Origin: Nicotiana tabacum | Lineage: Eukaryota > Streptophyta > Magnoliopsida > Solanales > Solanaceae | DNA length: 64,000 nt | Assembly (NCBI RefSeq): GCF_000715075.1 | Contig: NC_134102.1 | Span: forward strand, 46,757,348-46,821,347 | Direction: 5' to 3' | In this document: in pieces, positions 57,469 through 64,000 of the stretch | Position numbering within the stretch: the first letter of the stretch is position 1 | Layout of the letters: each line of letters starts with the position of its first letter | Program-made: the position numbers and the translations under genes | The notes under the pieces: generated by a model | Told to the model about the DNA's origin: nothing | The model's input: the letters and a program-made list of their open reading frames with translations, nothing else | Database searches by the model: none

Positions 57469-59392
57469 AACTAACTCTAAACCTTCTGAGACATAGCAAG
57501 GCTGGACTTGGGCCTGAGTTCTTAAAGAACTCAGCATGCCCAAATCATTGTACATATTCAAAAAGGAAAAGAGAAAGTCATTAGAATAACATTACTATAT
57601 ACATATCCATATGAAATTTGTAAGCAAATGATAAAAGTAAATATCACTAGCAGTATTTAAATACTTCGAAAAGTCATACTAATGTGGAGGTTATGCCTAG
57701 TAAGTGGTCCACATTGAACACCTTTCGTTGCCATTAAACACCAAACCCAAAGAGAGTACTAAGTGTCGATGAATTAAAGGTTAAAGAGAGAATTCTACTC
57801 AAGGTCGATGCCCCCTTTGAATCCCCCGACATTTCAAAGTTTCCAAGGGTCTCAAGGCCCAAGGCAATGCTTGTGCCGGGGAGAGCAGCCCAACCTAGAG
57901 TTAAACTCTATTCCCAAATACCCTTAACCACTAACGACTAATTCTTCCCTGTAGATTTGAATGCCAATGAGGCTCTTTTAATGCAAACCAACTACTATGA
58001 CATTTCCTACCACAAAAGCAGACTCCTTCATAACAGAATAACTTAGGAAAAACTCATAGAGATAGTATGACTATACTTAAGTATTATATGAGTGAAACAC
58101 ATATATAACATGTTTAAAGGTCAAGTTCTAAGCACATATGGAGGCAGGAACACTTGTACTACTGTTGCTAAAGAACCAAACAACTGGAGTCATATGACTC
58201 ATAGACAGATACGGCATATAGTCTTAGAGCTATAACAACAAATGCTGTTATCCTAATGGATTGATCACAGGTTAGTTCAACATTAGATATTGTCATGAGC
58301 ATACACATAAATGGATAACACCACTTGAATCCTTTGGAATTATCAGTAAAGATTCAGACAATGATATAGACAAGATACTATATTAAATAAGTAATAACAA
58401 AAGGGTTCTCCTACAGCAAATTCAATCCAGAATGACTGGGGAAAGGAAGGACTGAAGTATAGTTTCAAAACAGTGTTCAAAATATGAAGTCATAAGGGAT
58501 AACTAAAGGTTCATGCCAAACCCCCACACATAAAGATATTTCAATCAAGATTATGACGTTACAAGACAAGATAAGTCCCAAACATTGCAGAATCAGGTTG
58601 TCAGTATCATTAGGGGTCAAGAATAGGGAAACATCATACTTGAACAGACTTAAATCAGCTAGACAAACACAAGTTGAATACTAGGCATGGTGGAGTTGTA
58701 CTCAAATTACAGAAAACAGTTGGCATTCAACCACTATTCCCTAACTCATAAGAGATAGACTAATCATAACAAGTATCACTGATGTGCATAGAAGTTCATC
58801 CTAGTAGGATTGTTTTTTAATTAACAGTTAGACATGGATGTAAAATATTCATAACGAGGATTCAAAAGACATTCAAAGACTAACAAGCATTTATGAAAGC
58901 ATTTCGAATACTTAAGTTTCACAACCCTTAGCTAAGTGCGGCAGGGTTATCCTATATACCTTCATGCATACCCTAACTAGAACCATTTAATAACAAACCC
59001 AAGTGTAGAATGACAACACTCAAGAGAGCAGGGCATGATAAGTATGAAGACACAACAACACCCTAAGTATTAGAGTAGCAGAACTCGAAAGAATACAACA
59101 TGCTGAGCAAGAGGATTAAAACAGAATAGTAGAGTAAAGTCTCAAGTCTAGGTAGATGTGAGAAACCATCAAGGCAGGTTAAGAAACTTAAACACATAGG
59201 CTGTACAATGAAGAAATTGAGGGTCATTAAAGTTACACAACTACTTTGTTAACACTAGATAAATACAACAGCTTATCATAGACCATCAACAAGTCACGAT
59301 GAACCAAAAATAAACAATTAAAAATTGAATAAACGTTATAAACTAAGCAGTTAATCAGGAAAACAATAACACATTCATGACCTTTTAAATTA

Positions 59393-59416
59393 AGAGAGAG
59401 AGAGAGAGAGAGAGAG
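59393..59416 (+). repeat. (AG)n microsatellite
   Basis: About twelve uninterrupted AG units. Confidence 0.95.
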
Positions 59417-59652
59417 GATTAAGGTGTACTGATCTCCTCTTGTGTAGCAAACCAAAACAAAAGACTCGTGTTTTGCCGTATAGAATTAAGAACTCACCCC
59501 GACCAGTGAAATACTCAGAATTAGAAAGAAAACAGAAGCTAGTTACAACCCTAGCTTTCTAAGTAATTTCGTGATAGCTTTTTGTATCTATTGGGTGTGT
59601 TAGATCTGTAGGTTGAAGATGTTGGATCTGTTAGGTCTGTTAGTTAAAGCCC

Positions 59653-59662
59653 CTATTTATAG
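59653..59662 (-). promoter_or_regulatory. TATA box of the Tat-like LTR
   Basis: CTATAAATAG followed by GGGGC on the minus strand, a textbook plant core promoter. It lies about 1.5 kb from the LTR start. Confidence 0.6.
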
Positions 59663-61206
59663 TGCCATTGATGGTTTAGGGTTTCAGCGAAGTTCAAATT
59701 CAGTAGTGGAAGATGATGACTACTAGATGATGCAAGCATAGGCGAGTGAAAATCAGAGAGACAGAGGTGAAATTGGTGAGGGATTTTATATGAGAGGGGG
59801 AGAAGTGAGAGACCACTGGTCAGGACCCTAATACTTAGAGGTCATTGAATTTGACCTATGGGTGTCGAATACCAACGTTGAAACCAGCCAGCATCTCAGT
59901 CTTGCTTCGATTTGAAAAAATAGAGAAAGAAATCTTGCGACAAAGAGGAATCAATAGTCTGAGATGCTAGCGTCTTAGGCTTGGTCTGACTTCTTCGATT
60001 AGGGCTTTTGAAATCGAATGATTTAAATTCAATGATTGACGAGATCTAAAGTACATGAGTAAACTAGATGGCCATGTATGCCACGGATTTGAAAGATCAC
60101 TAGCAATTTGATGTTTCATCTTTGGGGGTTAGGGTTCGGATTTGAGGGTTTAAGCTTCTGATGATGAGAGAGGGAAAGTTAAGAAAGAATCATGGCTAGG
60201 GAAGGTAAAAGAGATGAATCTCTGGCTAATTTGTGACCTTGCACAAATTTGTGCAAGGTTTGTTCGATTGATTAGGTCTGTGAGTTAAGAGAGATTAGAG
60301 AGGAATGGGAAAGGTGGAGGCCGAGTCATTGGGGAAATGATTTAGGGTTTAGGGGTCGTCTGGGATCTGGGGAGGGGGATGGGATCTGGGCCGTTTGGTC
60401 TACTGGTCAAATGCCATGATAATTTGGGCATTAAAGAATTAAAATGTGATAAAGTGACGGTCGTTGGATTGTTGGATTTGGATGACTGGGATTAAATCTG
60501 GTGGAGTAATAAAATTAAAGGGAGAATGGGGATAAAACATGGGCCGTTGATCTGAGGGATAGACGACTTAGATTGATTGTGCTTCTTTTGTAAGTGGTAT
60601 GGGAGGGGCGACGTGGCAAGTTCTGATTGGTTCAATGAGAGTGACCTGGATTGTCAAGATGGAAAGAGATGGGGTGTTTAGACTGGGTCAATTCCGAATG
60701 GGCCTATGCATTGGGCTGGAATTGATTTAGAAAACAACCACTTTGTATTTTAATTAGGAATTACAATTGTAGCCTTTTAGTTTTTTAACCCCTTTAAAAT
60801 TAATTTAAATATCTTAATTATTTTCAATAAAAAGTATTAGAAATTATAATTATAAAATATACTAGTAATCATTTTAATTAATTATTATAAAATACCTTGT
60901 CTTCAAAATTATAACACTAATTTTGAACATAACAGTCTAATTATTCGAAATTTGAGAAATGATTCATGAAATTGATTATAAAACATAGATGGTATATTTT
61001 AAAAATTATTTTAATGATGTTTTAGTAGTAAGTACATTTATAATTACATAATGTTAATACTAGGTTATTAATTTCGAAATGAATACATAATCAATTTAGT
61101 AAAATAAGTATTTATTGATAGAAAATACTTTCAAAATATTCATTGTAAATATTTAAGTGCAAATACATTAATTTTAAAAGGGAGGGTCAAAATTGGCCGT
61201 CAACAG

Positions 61207-61220
61207 CTGCCCTTCTTTGA
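61207..61220 (-). promoter_or_regulatory. Polypurine tract before the Tat-like LTR
   Basis: CAAAGAAGGGCAGC on the minus strand lies immediately before TGTTGACGG. It fixes the orientation and identifies 56884-61206 as a 3' LTR. Confidence 0.55.
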
Positions 61221-61888
61221 CTGGAGACGATAAAAGAGTTTTTGGGCAAAGAAATTGAACCAAAGCCAATTTTGTCCCGGACTTTAGGCATATATTGCAG
61301 GGATGGAAGATTACAGATTTCATGTTTTTAGGGAGAGTTGAGGAAGATTTCGGGAAGATTTTGGGGCCGAATTCTGGCTTTGAATTTCTTACATACCTCG
61401 GGCTTAACAAGGATCAGGCCTCATGTAGTTCTAGAGTGAATATTTTGAGGAAACGATACTCGCAGGAATTGCCCCAGTATCGTATTATGATGATACGGCG
61501 AGACGAAGGATTGGACACTCATGATAACTTGAATTTTGCAGTTTGACTTGAAGAATTTGAAGATTTGGAGTTCCACTGGTCGTTTTGTGTCTGAACATAG
61601 ATTCTTGGCCTGCTAATGAGTTTGATGTTCCTCATAGCATTGTAGTTTGGTTTGCTGTTTAGAAAGAGTTCCATATTGCGATATTTGTTCCTGCAAAAAT
61701 GAAATACACACATACCCATATATTGCAATGCAAAATATATTATGATGTGATGTAAATGATGCATGCATAATGATGCCTGGCTGCCGGTGAGCCGTTATTT
61801 GGGATTGGGATAATGGAAAACTTGAATTTGACTAGATTTGTTAGCCGGGCTGTGGACCATTCCATAGCTGTCAGAGCATTGAAAAGTT

Positions 61889-62036
61889 TCTCCGCTTGTT
61901 GGGAGAGCTTGACTTGTATAGTGCGTCTCCGCTTGTTGGGAGAGCTTTGAACTGAGAAAATATCTCCGCTTGTTGGGAGAGCTTGTTTTGTAGAGTGCGT
62001 CTCCACTTGTTGGGAGAGCTTTGCATTGAGAAAAAT
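61889..62036. repeat. 37-bp hairpin repeat, four units in A-B-A-B order
   Basis: Units at 61889, 61926, 61963 and 62000. Each begins TCTCCGCTTGTTGGGAGAGC, a TCTCC...GGGAGA stem with a 7-nt loop. The 3' halves alternate: units 1 and 3 end in GTGCG, units 2 and 4 in GAGAAAA. The true repeat is therefore a 74-bp dimer. Confidence 0.9.
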
Positions 62037-62288
62037 GTAAAATAATCACCGATTGGGAGTGATTGAATTAAACCGTAATCATGCCTGAAGATGCATGAGC
62101 AAAACATGAAACATTCAAGGTAATAACAAAGGAAAGAAAATCATGCCCAAGAGATACTCTTGATTGCAAAGCTAAGTTGCGGCCACGATTAGCAGAACAT
62201 CGGTGACGAGGTTTGCGACTGTCTATTCTGGCCTCCGTTGCGACGGAACGGCAGTGCAGATTGTTCCATTGGCGGAATGAACAGTTTT

Positions 62289-62530
62289 CTATATACAAGG
62301 CTTTGATTAGCGAAGCCGACGTTTGATTTGTATATGGCACTCCGATCGATTGAGCTGATGGTTTGCTATATACAGGACTTTAATTGGTGAAGCTGATGAC
62401 TCGTTTGTACAAGGCACTCTGATTCATTGAGCAGGCGGTTTGCTATCTACCGGGCTTATATTGGTGAAGCCAGTGGTTTATTTTGTATAAGGTTCTCCAA
62501 TTGGTTAAGCAGGAAGTTTGCTATGTACAA
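62289..62530. repeat. 77-bp hairpin repeat, three units plus partial
   Basis: Units start CTATMTAC at 62289, 62366, 62443 and 62521 (77, 77 and 78 bp). Each holds a GGCTT...GAAGCC-type stem and then an ACTCYGAT...ATTGAGC half. The units have drifted but keep their length. Confidence 0.85.
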
Positions 62531-62683
62531 TGTGCCTTTTCCGCATCAGCGGTCTGACTCCAAGGTACCTGCAAAGGATTCAAGGATTATCTTTGGTTGT
62601 ACCGGAAAATTCAAGTAATAAAGGGAGATAATCCTGAGAAAGTGGCAGATCCGTCATTTTCCCCAGTGTGGTCTCAACATTTC

Positions 62684-64000
62684 TGTCACGACCCAAAAGT
62701 AACCCCCTGTCATGATGGCGCCTATCGTGGAACTAGGCAAGCCGACTCATTTCCAAAATAAAATGATATTTTCATTTCAAAGATAATTTCAAGGTTATTT
62801 AACATAAAAACCTCCATTTAAAGAGTTCAAATCAAAGAAAAATAGAAGTGCGGAAACGAAAAGCCCGACATCGGGGTGTCACTAGTCATGAACATCTACT
62901 ATAATCTGTCTAACAATATCAAGGCTAACTCAGCCTGGAAGAATAGCTAAATACTACTAGAGGAAGATAAGAGGGAGAAGAGCAGGGCTGCGATCGCCAA
63001 ACAGCTACCTTGCTATCTCCAAGAAAATCTGCAACCAGAACACTCAATAACCGCTACCGTGTCCAGCCACACCTGGATCTGCACACAAGGTGCAGGGAGT
63101 AACGTGAGTACGCCAACTCAGTAAGTAACAACAATAAATAAAGACTGAGCAGTAGTGACGAGCAATAAAGCATATAACGTTCATATCAAGAAATCTCAGT
63201 AAAATACCACATGCTCTTAAAAATCAGTATTTGAATCAAACATCTTGTTTAAACCCAATTCCAATAAAAATTATTTTTATTTTCCTTTAGTTTTTCAAAT
63301 AAAGGCTCAATGCAAATGTGAGCAAAAATGATGAAATCATAAACAACCACTCGAGCAGACCTCACAGTCACTCGTGCCACTCGGGCATACCTCACAATCA
63401 CTCTTGCCACTCGGGCATACCTCACAATCACTCTTCCCACTCGGGCATACCTCACAATCACTCTTGCCTCCCAGTCACTCAGCACTCGACACTCGCACTC
63501 AGTAGGTACCTGCGCTCACTGGGGGTGTGTACAGACTCCGGAGGGGCTCCTTCAGCCCAAGCGCTATAATCTGCACGGACAACTCACGTGCGATAATAAT
63601 AAAGTATGCTGCAAGCGGGCAGCCCTGATCCACACTCATCCTCACCAATCAGGCCCTCGGCCTCACTAAATCATAAGTATGCTGCAAGCGGGCAGCCCCG
63701 ATCCACACTCATCCTCACAAATCAAGCCCTCGGCCTCACTCAGTCATAAGTAACTCAAGCCTCTCGGGCATTTCAGTAAAACAAGGCATTCGGCCCAAAA
63801 CATTTATATACATCAAAATAGAGTCATAAAACTGAGTTATGCGGTAAAAAAGTATAAACATGACTGAGTATAGATTTTCAATCGAAAACAATGAGAGGAT
63901 GGTAAGAAACAGCCCCTAAGGGTCCAAACAGCATTGGCGCAAGGCCCAAACATGGCATTCAGCCCAATTTACATCAAATCTTTCTAAATCGTATAAGTAT
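62684..64000 (-). mobile_element. Family A LTR, 3' portion, runs off the window
   Basis: The minus strand ends GGTCGTGACA at 62684. It is colinear with 7974 back to about 6650, including both tandem repeats and the acceptor CTTGTGTGCAG|ATCC at 63079. No PBS adjoins it, so it is a 3' or solo LTR inserted in the Tat-like tail. Confidence 0.85.
63355..63475 (-). repeat. Tandem repeats of family A LTR (inverted copy)
   Basis: Four to five units of CACTCGGGCATACCTCACAA, about 30-35 bp each. The 73-bp repeat follows at about 63600-63750. Confidence 0.8.

Larger units (their letters stand above)
56884..61206 (-). mobile_element. Long Tat-like 3' LTR, truncated end (4.3 kb)
   Basis: Minus strand: it starts TGTTGACGGCCAATTTTGACC at 61206, directly after a purine tract. 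A TATA box lies at 59653-59662. No reading frame of note. The LTR end is missing at 56884. The length and TGTTGACGG start suggest the Tat lineage, but no Tat protein is attached to it here. Confidence 0.55.
61221..62683 (-). other. Non-coding 3' tail of Tat-like element
   Basis: About 1.45 kb without a convincing gene, holding two hairpin tandem arrays (61889-62036 and 62289-62530). Tat elements are known to carry variable, repeat-rich sequence between pol and the 3' LTR. The integrase end is not in the window because a family A LTR interrupts at 62684. Confidence 0.5.

Noticed and set aside
63355..63475. Possible CRISPR array (regular short repeats)
   Set aside because: Units are contiguous tandem repeats without unique spacers, in a plant LTR.
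63318..63569. His/Ser-rich repeat protein frame, also at 7086-7337 on the other strand
   Set aside because: It is the family A LTR minisatellite translated; the repeat unit length makes the frame stay open.

Overview
This window looks like repeat-rich intergenic DNA from a flowering plant, most likely a Solanaceae such as Nicotiana. I base that on wall-to-wall Ty3/gypsy LTR retrotransposons primed by initiator tRNA-Met, and on a short stretch resembling the Solanaceae TS-type SINE. I recognise no intact host gene, tRNA, rRNA or CRISPR array. Every protein-coding trace I can name is a decayed gag or pol.

Layout. 1-4144: 3' part of a chromovirus (family C) with its 3' LTR. 4145-4949: two LTR scraps. 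4950-9572: 5' LTR and gag of a second chromovirus (family A), broken off and joined to a family B LTR piece (9573-11501). 11502-15600: Tat-lineage pol and its 3' non-coding tail. 15600-19545: family A-like gag and 5' LTR on the minus strand. 19546-30209: pyrimidine-rich DNA holding a complete 8.6-kb non-coding LTR element (20732-29345, target duplication GATTA). 30210-33434 and 37099-38254: a Tat LTR end, then two head-to-head LTR pieces of family F, one split by a 3.7-kb solo LTR (33435-37098, duplication AGAAA). 38255-43297 and 53721-53880: a minus-strand family B element. A complete 10.4-kb family C element (43298-53720) is inserted into its reverse transcriptase. 53881-57468: a gutted minus-strand chromovirus between two copies of a Tat-like LTR segment. 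56884-62683: long Tat-like 3' LTR and the hairpin-rich tail before it, minus strand. 62684-64000: family A LTR running off the window.

The most interesting signal is inside the LTRs. At least four LTR families carry a strong 5' splice site (AG|GTAAGT or AG|GTATGT) in mid-LTR. They also carry a 3' splice site upstream of the LTR end, with branch-like TACTAAC, TACTGAC or TACTCAC. The implied LTR intron contains a hairpin whose loop (AGGTGACG-like) is kept while the stem changes with compensation. It also contains minisatellites whose units are small hairpins with a kept loop and changing stems. A second palindromic hairpin lies 53-68 nt downstream of each primer-binding site. Together these suggest a structured, spliced leader RNA shared by unrelated copies. 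This is read from the sequence by eye and is unconfirmed.
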